DNA of 64,000 bases from NCBI GenBank assembly GCA_963576735.1, contig CAUYWD010000170.1:1-64000 (forward strand), read 5' to 3'. Shown here one piece after another: positions 19,997 through 31,041 of this stretch (position 1 is its first letter; each line of letters starts with the position of its first letter). Under the pieces are notes generated by a model. It made no database searches. It had not been told where the DNA came from and saw only the letters and a list, made by a program, of their open reading frames with translations. Origin of the DNA: Bedellia somnulentella (taxonomy: Eukaryota; Arthropoda; Insecta; Lepidoptera; Bedelliidae). The position numbers and the translations under genes were made by a program.

Positions 19997-21229
19997 ATGC
20001 CGAAGGAAGACGGAAGAGAGGGTGTGAAGACACGCGCTCAGAAAGCCGCAGAGGGTGAACAGCTGTCCGAAATGAGGTCATCGGTCACGAACCCTCGGAG
20101 TGACATTCCAGAGGAGACGTCCGCGGTGACTAACGCGCCGTCTACATCAACGGCGCCGGCGGCCGCAACTAATACTGACTTGGCGATGATAGTTGAAATG
20201 TTTCAAAGCATGCGTGAAGCACAACAAAACATACAGGATGTTGTGAAAAACATACATTCGGAGGTACAGGGTGTTGTGAAACAAGAAGTTCGTGAGTTGC
20301 GCGAGGAACAGCAAACTAAGTTCTCACAAGTTCTCACTGCGGTCAATGAAGTCAGTGGTCGGGTGGTTACTGTGGAAAAAGACGTAGAGCAGATGAAGGA
20401 GCAGGTAACCACTATTAAGAAAGATATCGATGACATGAAGACCGACTTCCGCGGAATGGAGAAAAGGGTTCTGCAGCTTGAATCACGACCGGTCAAGGTC
20501 GTCTCCGGTGAGAATGTAGTAGCTGTCCATGGTCCTCGTGTGAAGGTTCCTCCCTACGACGGAACAACATCCTGGTCGGCGTATAGACATCAGTTCCAGA
20601 CTGTTGCGGCTGCCAATGGTTGGACTGATGAACAGTGTTTGGCTGCACTGACGGTGGCGCTCCGAGGTCAAGCACTGTCAGTAATAGAGGCGCTGCCGAC
20701 TCCGAGTGGTGGTTTCAAGGACCTGCTGGATGCGTTGGAGTCTCGCTATGGAGAGCGACACCTGGAGCACGTGTTCCGCGCTCAGCTGCGTGATAGGGTC
20801 CAGCGTTCCGGAGAGGGACTTCAGCAGTGGGCCCTTGAAATCGAGAAGCTCGTCCGCAAGGCCTATCCCAGTGTAGATCCGAAGACGGTGGAAATGAACC
20901 TGGTGCAAGCATTCGTCGACGGCATCAGAGATATCGAAGTGAGAACAGCGGTGAGACTTCAACACCACACGTCTCTCAAGGATGCCTTGGCGAACGCTCT
21001 AGAAGTTGAAGCTTGCCGCCAGGATACGCGCCAAACTCATCGACTTCGTGAGATTGCGGAAGCAAATGAGGACGTCAAGGTCATTAAAGCACCCGTCGGA
21101 AGGAGTACTGGACCGATTTGTTATGGCTGCGGGAAAAGGGGCCATTTGAGATTAAGTTGCCCGCTGAGGAAGGAAGAAAAGAGGCAGGCAGAGGCTCCTG
21201 CCGCAAACGTCCAGGGAAACGAGCATTAG
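19997..21229 (+). CDS. gag: Gypsy-3 Gag
   Basis: 410 residues from the first ATG (19997); the frame is open upstream without a start. Residues ~65-170 form a long coiled coil (Glu/Lys/Gln/Val heptads). A capsid-like region with VPPYDGTTSW, SVIEALP and LEVEACRQDTRQ follows, and then one CCHC knuckle, CYGCGKRGHLRLSC, near residue 374. It ends at 21229. The pol frame overlaps in the -1 frame. Intact and possibly still made. Confidence 0.88.
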   Translation: MPKEDGREGVKTRAQKAAEGEQLSEMRSSVTNPRSDIPEETSAVTNAPSTSTAPAAATNTDLAMIVEMFQSMREAQQNIQDVVKNIHSEVQGVVKQEVRELREEQQTKFSQVLTAVNEVSGRVVTVEKDVEQMKEQVTTIKKDIDDMKTDFRGMEKRVLQLESRPVKVVSGENVVAVHGPRVKVPPYDGTTSWSAYRHQFQTVAAANGWTDEQCLAALTVALRGQALSVIEALPTPSGGFKDLLDALESRYGERHLEHVFRAQLRDRVQRSGEGLQQWALEIEKLVRKAYPSVDPKTVEMNLVQAFVDGIRDIEVRTAVRLQHHTSLKDALANALEVEACRQDTRQTHRLREIAEANEDVKVIKAPVGRSTGPICYGCGKRGHLRLSCPLRKEEKRQAEAPAANVQGNEH

Positions 21230-21231
21230 CC

Positions 21232-22742
21232 AGGACCGGGGGGCCGGTGCTGGCTAGAGAGGAGAAAGCCCCGACAATGACCATCTCACAAGCCTGTAAC
21301 GGGAACAGTTTGGTGATATTGGGCTGTGTCAATGATCAAGACTGTAAACATTGCCGGAAGCAAGAGTCGAAGGAGGAGGTCGTGAAAGTGACTCGAATTT
21401 GTCCATTGGATGGATGGGAAACAGAAGCTATGCAGAAGGCCCAAGAAGAAGATGAGAACCTCAGACCCATCATGAAATGGAAGAAGGAAAAACACGATCA
21501 ACCGGCTTGGAGTGAAGTAGCGTCCACAGGAGTGAGTACGAAAGCTTACTGGGCGCAATGGAACAGCCTGGTTCTGATCAATGGTCTACTGTACCGGAGG
21601 TGGGAGAAACCCAACGGTAAGGAAGAGCACCTACAATTGGTCGTGCCCAGAGCCAAGGTTAAAGATGTACTGCGGGAAACACATGACGGTGTTTCGGGCG
21701 GGCATCTTGGGGTAAATCGTACGTTGCAGAAGGTTCGTGCGAAGTTTTACTGGCTTCATTGTAGGGACGACGTACAGGACTGGTGCCGGAAATGTACAAC
21801 GTGTGCCGCGGTGAAAGGTCCGCAGACCCGGAGTAGAGGGGGATTACGGTTGTACAATGTGGGAGCTCCCTGGGAGAGGATTGCGTTTGATGTGGCTGGA
21901 CCGTTTCCACAATCAGAGTCCGGAAATAAATATTTCATGGTGGTGATGGATTACTTCACTAAGTGGCCTGAAGTGTTTGCCATACCCAATCAAGAAGCAA
22001 TAACTGTGGCTACAAAACTGGTTGAGGAAGTGATCTGTCGATTTGGCGTGCCCCTGGAGAGTGTATCTCCGACCATGACCAGGGAAGAAATTTTGAGTCA
22101 CAAGTATTTCAAGAGGTGTGCAAACTACTTGGAATGCATAAAACCAGGACGACGCCATATCATCCTCAGTCAGATGGAATGGTGGAGAGGTTCAACCAAA
22201 CACTGGAGAGACAGTTGGCGAAGATGGTTGAAAAACATCAGAAGGACTGGGACAAACACATTCCATTATTTTTACTGTCTTACCGGTCAGCTGTTCACGA
22301 AAGCACGAAGGAAACACCTGCTTTCGTCAATTTCGGAAGAGAGCTACGATTGCCTGTAGATTTGTTGACAGGAGGGTCACCAGATGAGCCGCAGAGTGTA
22401 ACTGAATATGTAAGCGATTTGAGGGAAAGAATGCAAGATGTACATTCCCTAGTGCGTGAAAATGGTTTACATGCTAGTGAAAAGATGAAAACCAGATATG
22501 ACCGTAAAGCTAACACACCGCGTTTCGAAGAGGGTATGCTCGTCTGGTTACAAAATCCAACTCGCCAGAAAGGGAAGTCCCCTAAGTTACAAAATAGGTG
22601 GGAAGGACCGTACAAGGTGGTCACTAGAATAAACGATGTAACGTACAGAATTCAACGCCAACCTAGAGGGGCTTCGAAAATAGTTCACATCGATCGACTT
22701 GCGAAGTACCATGGAAGCAATAATACTCGGGACGAGTATTAA
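21232..22742 (+). pseudogene. pol: Gypsy-3 pol remnant: protease start fused to integrase
   Basis: Begins with the N-terminal end of a retroviral-type protease but jumps to the pre-integrase linker before any DTG. Integrase keeps its H-H-C-C finger (HDGVSGGHLG...CRKCTTC) and first Asp (AFDVAGPFP). The frame shifts near 22060-22075, and the second Asp (DQGRNFES) and Glu (MVERFNQTLE) are read in a second frame ending at 22742. So integrase is also broken in this copy. A C-terminal GPYKV-type domain is present. Confidence 0.85.
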
Positions 22743-22758
22743 TGTAAGGAGGGGGTAA

Positions 22759-23321
22759 TGTTACGACATCTGTTCGCAAGTAGGAGATAGGATTTGCCAC
22801 TACTAGATTATACTAGATGGCGTTACTAGTATTTAATGAGTCGCCATGATATCTGTTGCTGAAGGAAGTGTCACTACTAGAGAACAGATGGCGTTACTAG
22901 TATTTTAATAAGTAAAAAAAGGAATTACTAGATGTTTCTCGAATATCGACTTTTCGAGAATGTGGTACTAGAACTTTCTGTAATATTCGCGTATTTGAGA
23001 TTTGGCATATATAAAGAGCAACGCGTGCTACGGAGTTATTCGAGTGCGAAGAACTAAAGCGAGAACAAGCGAAATACTAGAGCGAATAAATTAAATACGA
23101 CAGTGCAGTGATATACGGATTACGGAAATAAGCTTAACGGTGTGGACAGTGTTACTATAACAGAGTAAATTAGTGTTGTTAATTAGTGCGAGTATCGATA
23201 GTAATTATCGATAGTGTTTGTTGTGTTGTGTAAAGTGCGTTATTGGTCAATAAATATAATTACACCTTATTGCACGAAAGTGTGACTGGTATTTATCAAA
23301 TTAAGAACCCGGTACGTAACA
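22759..23321 (+). repeat. Gypsy-3 3' LTR (563 bp)
   Basis: Same as 19400-19962 except G/T near 23086 and G/A near 23161 by eye. Preceded by the purine-rich AAGGAGGGGGTAA, the likely polypurine tract. Confidence 0.92.
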
Positions 23322-23322
23322 A

Positions 23323-25440
23323 TACGACGCCGTCTGGTCTGATCACTTCCCACTGGTAATAGAGTGTACTTTAGAATGTATTCAGTGTAAAATTGTTGAT
23401 AACGTGACGCTTGTAAACAAAGTGACATGGGGAGACAGAAAACCTGACGAAATCGATCTTTACACTAAGGAATGCCACCAGCAGTTGAGACTTATTGATT
23501 TTCCGGCAGAATGCTGTAAATGTGCCGACGAAATGTGTTCAATTAGTAGCCATAAGAAGGTTATTGACTTTTTATATAGTGAGATTGTGTTAGCACTTAG
23601 CGCGGCGGCGAGGGTAGGACGGGCAGATAGTCGACCACGTCGTAATAAGCGAAAAGTGATCGGTTGGAATATGCACGTGAGCGAGGCTCATGGAAAGGCT
23701 AAGCAAAAAATGTTGGAGTGGGTTTGGTACGGAAAACCTCAACATGGTAACATCTATGATGAAATGATATTATCAAGGAAAATTTTTAAATCACGTTTAA
23801 AATGGTGTCAGGACCATGCGCATCAAATTAGAATGGATATGATTGTCGCTCACCATTCGAATAAAGACTTTCGCGGATTTTGGAAAAGTACTAATAGTTT
23901 AAATAGCAAGCCTGGCCTTTCCGTGAGTGTCGATGGTATCAGTGGAGCGGAGAACATAGCAAATCTCTTCAAAGAGCATTTTAAAGTAAGTTCTCCGCTG
24001 GGGTTATCAGAGTCAACAAATAGCATTGATAGACCGAAAAAGATAGATATCCGTTTCTCAGTTAAAGATATTGAGCAAAATATAAAGGTTATGTCTAGAG
24101 GTAAATCCCCTGGGCATGATGGGCTAAGCATAGAACATCTAAAATATGCTGGTCCCCACCTGCCCAGAGTATTGTCACTGTTATATAATTTATGTGTTAG
24201 TCATTCTTATGTACCGGAAGAGATGATTAAAACTGTAGTAGTTCCCTTCGTTAAAAATAAAACCGGAAATTTAGCAGATAAGACAAATTATAGGCCAATT
24301 TCATTAGCGACGGTGATTGCGAAGGTATTTGACAGTTTGCTTAATGCACAGCTTAATAGGTATGTACATCCTCACCATAACCAGTTTGGCTTCCAACCCC
24401 ATTTATCGACTGAGAGTGCAGTGTTGTGCCTTAAGCATACTGTCAACTACTACACGAAGAGGGGGACAGACACGTATGCCTGCTTCCTGGACCTCTCAAA
24501 GGCGTTCGACTTGGTTTCCTACGACCTACTCTGGAAAAAGCTAGAGGGGGTTCATTTTCCCTCGGAATTAACCAGCATATTTAAATATTGGTATGGAAAT
24601 CAGGTCAACGCTGTGAGATGGGCAGGTTCACTATCGGAGCCGTACAGGTTGGAGTGTGGCGTACGGCAGGGGGGCTTGAGTTCGCCAACCCTCTTCAACC
24701 TTTACGTTAACGAGCTCATCGTCGCGCTTAGCAGCACCAAAATTGGATGTCACATAGACCGTGTGTGTGTAAACAATATAAGCTATGCTGACGACATGGT
24801 GCTGCTGAGCGCTTCGGTGTGCGGGCTGCGAAAGCTGTTGTCGATATGTGAAGACTATGCAAGGACGCACGGTCTTCTATATAATGTGAAAAAGACCGAA
24901 GTCATGGTCTTTGGGGGCGGGGGAAAACAGGTGTCCAGTAGTATCCCACAGGTGTATCTGGGGGGTGTCCCACTCAAAAGAGTGTTTCAATTTAAATACC
25001 TTGGACATATGTTGACTCCCGGTCTCAAAGACGATGACGATATAGATAGGGAACGGAGGGCGTTGTCGGTGAGGGCGAACATGGTGGCCCGCAGGTTTGC
25101 CAGGTGCTCTAAGGAAGTTAAAATATCTTTATTCCGAGCCTACTGCACATCTTTCTTTACCTGCAGCCTGTGGGCTAACTATACGCAAAAAGCCTACAAC
25201 GCTCTCCGTGTCCAATACAACAATGCGCTCCGGATGCTGTTGGGTCTGTCCCGGTACTGTAGTGCATCAGGTATGTTTGCTGAAGCCCGGGTCGACTGCT
25301 TTTTTGCCACGATGCGTAAGAGATGTGCATCCCTGGTGTGCAGGGTGAGGGCCAGCACCAACAGTATCCTGAACATGATCGCAGGCAGACTGGACTGTCC
25401 ATATGTGGGTCGCTGCTGTCTTCTGTCCCATGGCATTTGA
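23323..25440 (+). pseudogene. Element B ORF, part 2: end of endonuclease and reverse transcriptase
   Basis: Continues the frame of 18758-19399 with YDAVWSDHFPLVIE (endonuclease SDH). A linker and RT follow: GKSPGHDGLSIEHLK, NYRPISLATVIAKVFD, QFGFQPHLSTESA, FLDLSKAFD (motif A), GVRQGGLSSP (B), ISYADDMVLLS (C, catalytic) and the thumb FKYLGHML. The C-terminus ends at 25440. Together with part 1 it forms one open frame of about 920 codons, so element B lacked only its 5' end before Gypsy-3 landed. Confidence 0.9.
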
Positions 25441-25590
25441 CGGTGGTGACTCACTGACAGTATTTTGTAATATTTTTTGTAAATAGTTTGTAAATATACC
25501 TAGACATAAGTTACTAATATAGTTTTTCGTAAGTGTTTTAACTAACCAATGGGTCCCTGTAACCTGAATAAATGAATAAAAATAATAATA
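25441..25590 (+). other. Element B 3' UTR and (AAT)n tail
   Basis: Short 3' UTR ending in AATAAATGAATAAAAAT followed by an AAT microsatellite. No poly(A), typical of CR1-group elements. Confidence 0.7.
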
Positions 25591-25650
25591 ATAATAATTT
25601 AGTAACGCGGTACTTTCTACTGCTATTATTTATTTATACGAGTATGTTAT

Positions 25651-25879
25651 AAGTTCTCTTTTTCATTATGACATTGTGACGTCTTTTCTTTTATATATTT
25701 TTATTTTGGGGCTGACTGAAAATCAGTGTTGTGAGGTATTCATTTACTTCACAACGATAATGCTGAGGCAGCTTCAAAATTCGTTGCTACTACGCAGGTT
25801 ATACGGCTATAGTTTTTTTTTTCTTGTATATCTTGGAATTAGTGTGTATGATATTGTCTTTTTATTATTATTTTTCTGT
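25651..25879 (+). other. Piece of 3'-UTR 'C'
   Basis: AT-rich with a GCTGACTGAAAATCAGTG hairpin near 25712. No gene. Interrupted at 25879 by the CR1-like element; the uninterrupted version is at 12926-12930 in the other arm (reverse complement). Confidence 0.6.
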
Positions 25880-26255
25880 CAAAAAAAAGTCAAAAGTCAA
25901 AAAGTTTATTTTTCAAAATTAAGTTAAAAATTAACATTTTTTGAACGTCAAATTTTTTTAAATTTATCATTAGTCCGTTGCTTCGGAAGGTGTTCGTAAA
26001 GAGAAGAAGCAACAAAGAAACTCTTTACATTCACATTTTTTCATTTTTTCAAAACATGGTTTGTACAATTTTAGTTTATTAACATGTTTTTACTTTATAA
26101 AAGATTTTCTATGCGACAAAACCAAACGCTAGTTTGACATATTTATAATAAATTGTCCATCACAAAAACCAATCACATAACGTGAGAAGAAAAATCCTCA
26201 CCAGACAATTATTCCTAGGAATAACGAGGGAAGATTTATAGCTTTACGGACACGG

Positions 26256-29045
26256 TCATGTGCGCGTTGGGTCCTTGTCGTTTAAAAAATCTTGAACACT
26301 GTAGTAAGACTTCTTTAAAAGCATGGCTTTTATTGCCTTTTTAAAAGATGCCACAGGCAATTCCAATATGTCAGAAGGAAGTTTGTTGAACATTTTCAGG
26401 GATAGTCCCATAAAGGAGTTACTTACTTTATTAAGTCTCCACTTCGGTACGTTAAGTTTCTCCTTATTTCGAGTATTAACAGTATGCCAAACACTAACTT
26501 TACTAAATTGGCCTATATTCTTTTTGGCATACATTTAATTCTCAAATATGTATTGGCAAGGGACAGTTAAAATGCCAATATCTTTAAATTTTTCGCGCAA
26601 CGAATACCTCGACCTCAACATGTAAATAGATCGGATAGCTCGCTTTTGTAAGACGAAAACTTTATGAACATCAGCCGCTTTACCCCATAATAAAATACCG
26701 TACGACATAATACTATGAAAATAACTGAAATACACAATGCGAGCTGTTTCTACGTCTGCTATTTCTCTAATCTTACGCACGGCATACGCTGCTGAGCTCA
26801 GCCTTTTAGAAAGTGTTAGTATATGGGGTCCCCATTGCAACTTAGAATCGATTATTATCCCTAAGAATTTTGTTTCTTTCACTAATTCTACTTGTTCACT
26901 ATCAATAACAATATTGTTATCAACTTGCCTAACATTCGGTAAAGTAAATTTAATACATTTAGTTTTTTTGGCATTTAGAACCAGGTTATTTACAGTAAAC
27001 CAATGCAATACCAGTGAGATAGCTTTATTTACGTCGTCAAGAGATGTAGAGGATCTCGCTACATTAAATATTAAAGATGTGTCATCTGCAAACATAACTA
27101 TCTCAGAATACTTTTGTACCATAAATGGTAAATCATTAATGTAAATCAGAAACAGTAATGGGCCAAGTATAGAACCTTGAGGAACGCCCATCTCTATTTC
27201 CGATCCTTCCGACGTGGTTCCATTAATATCAACCTTTAAAGTTCTTTTATGAAGATATGATGCCATTAATTTCAGTGCTTGCTCGTCAAAACCGTAATAT
27301 TTAAGTTTAATCAACGCTATTTCTTTTTTTACACAATCAAAAGCTTTTGTGAGGTCACAAAATATACCTAATGCATCCCGGGAGTTTTCCCATGAATTAA
27401 AAATATGTTTCATTAGTGACACTCCTGCTTCTACAGTAGACCTACCTTTGGTGAAACCATATTGCTCGTCATGGAATGGCCTATAATTGGTAAAGTCCTG
27501 ACTATCTCCTGATTTATGTAGTGGGATGAGCCTACTTAACTTCATACAGTCTGGAAATTCTCCTATATCTATACATTTATTAAAAAGTATCGTTAAATGA
27601 GGAGCGATTATATTTATTATTCTGTTTATGACGAAAACTGACATTCCTGTTATGTCTTCGGTTTTTTTAAGATTAATAGTTTTAAAATTTTTAATTATAT
27701 CATTATTGTCAACATACTTGAAAGAAAACTGTGCTGTTGTTTTGGTAACATTTTGTTCCAACAACTCAAGAGCTTTCTGGGGACATGAATTTAATTTCTC
27801 TGTTGTCTGAGTGGGGGTATTTATAAAATGATTTTCAAAATTGTCAGCAATTTGTGATTTTGACTGTATCAGTTCATTATCTAATAATAAATTGAGATCA
27901 TGTGGGGACTTTAGTTTTCCAGTTTCACTGTTAATTATTTTCCAGACAGTCTTACTCTTGTTAGAAGAATTCATAATTTTATGTTTTATGCATCTAGATT
28001 TAGCTTCACCACAAACTTTTTTGAAAATTTTTGAATAATTTCTGACATAAATAATAAAATCTTGGTTGAAGTTATAGGACTTTTCTCTATAAATGTTATA
28101 TAGGTGATCTCTACTTATTCTAATTCCAGCGGTGGCCCATTCAGCAAAAGAGCATTTTGTATTACACAGTATTACCTTAGTTTTAAAGATTTTGTTGAAT
28201 TCAGTTTTTAGCTCATTGATGAATGAAAGACAATTCTCTAATGATTCACTGCTTCTCATTGGGGGGCTGATGCTAGACCTAATATTATTTTCAAATAAGC
28301 TAAGTTTTTTTTCAGTTATCTGTCTACATACTATTGACTTTTTCTTTTCGATGGTAAATTCTAAATTTATAAATTGACCCTTGTGGTCTGAGGTAATGCA
28401 ATCAAAAAGGAAGTGACCGGAGTAATCACAATTGCAATAAATATTATCTAAACATGTTGCAGAGGTCGAGGTAATTCGGGTTGGCTCATTAAATACATTT
28501 AGAAGATTAAATGATTGAAAAAATGTCAATATTCTCTCCTTTACTAGACCCTCACCCAACAAGTCAACATTGAAATCCCCACAAACTACAACCTCTCTGG
28601 AGCTGCGGGAAGCCATCCCCAAAGCATCTTCCATCGCTGCTTCAAAGATGTCATAGTTACCTTTGGGTGGGCGATATACACACAAAATTATATACTTGCT
28701 CAATTCAATGCATGAGATTTCTACATGTTGTTCAACAGAGAGTCTACAGATGTCTTTTCTTTCTTTAAATTTAATGTCTACATATAATAGTATCATACTA
28801 CCCCCACACATTATGGACTCTCTGTTAAAACAACTGCCCACTGTGTAATTCTTTAAACTAAAATTCATTTGTTCTGCTTTTAACCAGTGTTCTGTTAAAC
28901 AAAGTATTTTGGCATTGTACTTATTAATGAATAACTCTAATTCTAATAGTTTGCAGGAAAGGCTCTGTATGTTCTGATGAACTAGTGAAATGTATGCCTT
29001 TTCCTTTGTCTTACTACCTAGTTTAAAGCTAAATTTGCAGATACA
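26256..29045 (-). pseudogene. CR1-like ORF2: endonuclease and reverse transcriptase (one in-frame stop)
   Basis: The frame is open from 29045. The first ATG is at 28868, but the endonuclease starts upstream (SLVHQNIQSLSCK, LCLTEHWLK), so translation must begin earlier. It overlaps the end of ORF1 by ~28 nt in another frame, so reinitiation or frameshifting is implied. Endonuclease: VCGDFNVDLL and ITSDHKG. RT: motif A FCDLTKAFD, B GVPQGSILGP, C VMFADDTSLIF. The conserved C-terminal LREKFKDIGILTVPCQYIFEN is cut by TAA at 26535-26537 in place of a Leu codon (TTA) and then continues MYAKKN to 26256. Confidence 0.88.
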
Positions 29046-30505
29046 TTAGTACATGTACTAATAACTGCATCCAAGTCAGATGAAATTGTTATGTTATTCA
29101 AATTAATAACATTGTTGTATACAATATTACTAGCTAGTAACATAGCTAGACGTTTTTTAGAATGTTCAGGTACTTTCAAGGTACTTTTAGTCAATAATGG
29201 TTTCTTAATATAATTATTTATATTAAAATTAACAATTTTTTGCCTATATCCCAAGGTCAAATTATATAGTAACATATTTAGTTTATAAATCCTAGTATTA
29301 ACCTTATAGCTAAGATGCTTGGAATATAGGAAGTCACTTATAATTATTTTTCTAACATTTAAATTGACCAATTTGTCAAATGATTTCTTTAAGTCACTTG
29401 GATTCACCTTATTACTCGAACCAATTAAAATAACTAAAGTAGTATTGGAGTCATATTGTTCTTTTAAAATGGTATTTATTATTTGAGAGTAACTTGCTCC
29501 GGGCATACAAGTATTTAAAATACATTGGTCTAATTCTTTGTTTAAATGATGGCCAATGTTAACACCAAGAGAATCGGAGAAGACTAAAGTCCTCTGAGTC
29601 GACACATCTCTATTGTAAGCAAAAGTGGGCTGAACCATATTATTTCTATTTTCAGGAGATACATCATTTATGACAGTACTTACACTTTCACACTTAGTGC
29701 AAAAACTAGATAGTGTTTCTACTGTTTTGATATTTTCATTACTTAACTCTATGATTTCTTCTAATCCTACTATGTAGCTTTGCATTTCTAAGTGACTATT
29801 ATGATAGTTTACTGTAATATCTTGAAGAGATTTTTCTAACTCTATAATTCTATTACTATCATGACTTAGTTTAACTTTGTTACTGTCTAGAGAAAGTTCA
29901 TAATCACTACATAGTTGTTCTAGCCTATTTAACTTAAACTTCATCTCATGATGTTGACTACACCTAAGTTTATTAAGTTTTTTTACAAGATTTCTTACAG
30001 TTCTTTTAAGTTTAAGGTACTTTTTTAACTTTCTGGAACCTTTTATGTTCACAATCGGTAGGGATTTTTCCTCCTTTAATGGAGTAGTCAAGTCTATTGT
30101 TGGCATATCAATAATGTTATCATACATTCGCTGCAGAATAATTGAGTTCTCCTCTGTTTTCTTACTTCTTAATGAATGTAGTTCTAATTCAGCTCCTGCT
30201 AGTTGTGCTTTTAACAATTCTATTTCTTTCAGTGCTACTTCATGAAAATCATAACTGTTTTGGTGCAAACTAACATCTCTTTCCAGGGCCAATCTTTGGG
30301 CTATGCTATCTTGCAGCTCTGCATCCAAGTCAACAAGTTGTTTCTTTAAACAAGAATTGGTTTTAATAATATTGTTTATTTCTTGCTCACTATCCTCACG
30401 TTCCTCTAACAATTTTATGGTATTTTCTTTAGATTTTTTTAATTCTAAAAGGGTTGAATTTAACTTCTTTTCTAAATTACTAATAGTTTCACTGCGAGTA
30501 GGCAT
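29018..30505 (-). CDS. CR1-like ORF1: coiled coil plus degenerate SGNH/esterase-like domain
   Basis: 495 residues from ATG 30505. Residues ~1-110 and ~160-260 are long coiled coils (Leu/Glu/Lys heptads). Residues ~305-400 resemble the SGNH hydrolase fold: LVFSDSLGVNIG fits block I (GDS-like), CMPGAS block II and VILIGSSNKV block III (GxND-like, with Ser-Asn). ORF1 proteins with esterase domains are known in CR1/L2-group elements. The catalytic His of block V is not obvious, so activity is doubtful. The ORF is intact. Confidence 0.75.
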   Translation of the reverse strand: MPTRSETISNLEKKLNSTLLELKKSKENTIKLLEEREDSEQEINNIIKTNSCLKKQLVDLDAELQDSIAQRLALERDVSLHQNSYDFHEVALKEIELLKAQLAGAELELHSLRSKKTEENSIILQRMYDNIIDMPTIDLTTPLKEEKSLPIVNIKGSRKLKKYLKLKRTVRNLVKKLNKLRCSQHHEMKFKLNRLEQLCSDYELSLDSNKVKLSHDSNRIIELEKSLQDITVNYHNSHLEMQSYIVGLEEIIELSNENIKTVETLSSFCTKCESVSTVINDVSPENRNNMVQPTFAYNRDVSTQRTLVFSDSLGVNIGHHLNKELDQCILNTCMPGASYSQIINTILKEQYDSNTTLVILIGSSNKVNPSDLKKSFDKLVNLNVRKIIISDFLYSKHLSYKVNTRIYKLNMLLYNLTLGYRQKIVNFNINNYIKKPLLTKSTLKVPEHSKKRLAMLLASNIVYNNVINLNNITISSDLDAVISTCTNVSANLALN

Positions 30506-30941
30506 TTTAACTATTTTTAAGCTAATGGTACTTGATATTGTAAACTAAGTTTTATTTACTAGATAACTTATTGACTAATTTAAGGTTATATTTTATGATA
30601 AGAGTATATCTAGTAAAATATAAGTGGATAAGAAGAAATATAACTCATTTATTCAGTATTTAGTTAAACTGAGGTATTGTTTTAATGTGTGAATTGTGAA
30701 ATAAAGAAAAAATACTGGCCTGAAAAAACCGTTGAAACAAGCGCAAACCAATACTTTAATATAATCACGAAATAATTATTAAACTTCAATACTCCTTATA
30801 TAACATATGTTATCCTTAATAAATGGAGTTCTTTTCAGTGAGAATTCTTTCGATATCTATCTTAATTATAATTAAAAATTCTAAAAATTAAATTTTCGAC
30901 TCAAACACTTGTCGATGCCACAGAGTAGTTGAATGGCGACA
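30506..30941 (-). other. CR1-like element 5' UTR
   Basis: AT-rich, no ORF, no recognised promoter motif. Ends at the CTGT target duplication. Confidence 0.55.
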
Positions 30942-30945
30942 CTGT

Positions 30946-31041
30946 GTGTTTGTATATACTTATTTTTGTGCTGTGTTTTCCTTTGTACGTGTGTAGCAGC
31001 GAATAAATGTTTTTCTTTCTTTCTTTCTTTTTCTTTACTTT
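30946..31041 (+). other. 3' end of element 'C' with TTTC tail
   Basis: Reads through GCGAATAAATG (poly(A)-signal-like) into TTTC repeats that abut the inverted SART fragment at 31042. This is a typical 3' tail of a non-LTR element inserted into SART sequence on the opposite strand. Confidence 0.6.

Larger units (their letters stand above)
19400..23321 (+). mobile_element. Gypsy-3: internally deleted Ty3/Gypsy element (gag + integrase only)
   Basis: 3,922 bp with 563-bp LTRs beginning TGTTACG and ending CGTAACA. The 4-bp target duplication ATAC (19396-19399 / 23322-23325) rebuilds the element-B codons TAC GAC. LTRs differ at two positions by my reading, so the insertion is young. Between the gag zinc knuckle and integrase there is no protease catalytic site, RT or RNase H. 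A deletion near 21335-21345 joins the start of the protease (NSLVILGCVN) to the linker before integrase (CKHCRKQE). It would need proteins in trans. Confidence 0.9.
18719..25590 (+). mobile_element. Element B: 5'-truncated CR1-group non-LTR retrotransposon, split by Gypsy-3
   Basis: Begins near the start of the endonuclease domain and ends in (AAT)n at 25590. Both sides carry the same ~60-bp sequence (18659-18718, 25591-25650), an unusually long target duplication. The single ORF (EN + RT) is interrupted at 19399 by a 3.9-kb LTR element, and the frame is restored when that is removed. The RT signature (GVRQGGLSSP, YADDMVLLS) differs from the SART and Jockey-type copies here; CR1/Rex1-like affinity is a guess. 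Confidence 0.82.
25880..30941 (-). mobile_element. CR1/Jockey-group non-LTR element with SGNH-like ORF1
   Basis: ~5.06 kb, minus strand, with target duplication CTGT (25876-25879 / 30942-30945). The empty site in the other arm confirms the edges. Sense order: 5' UTR, ORF1 (coiled coil + SGNH-like), ORF2 (EN + RT), 3' UTR ending in GACTTTTGACTTTTTTTTG-type repeats, not poly(A). ORF2 has one nonsense codon. Probably full length. Confidence 0.87.

Noticed and set aside
23404..25440. Host gene with its own start at 23404
   Set aside because: The frame continues upstream through the endonuclease SDH motif and, across Gypsy-3, to 18758; it is the second half of element B.
25676..25927. ORF of 83 codons with a hydrophobic N-terminus (also opposite 13801-14055)
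   Set aside because: Lies in the AT-rich 3'-UTR 'C' and crosses the junction with the CR1-like element, so it cannot be a gene.
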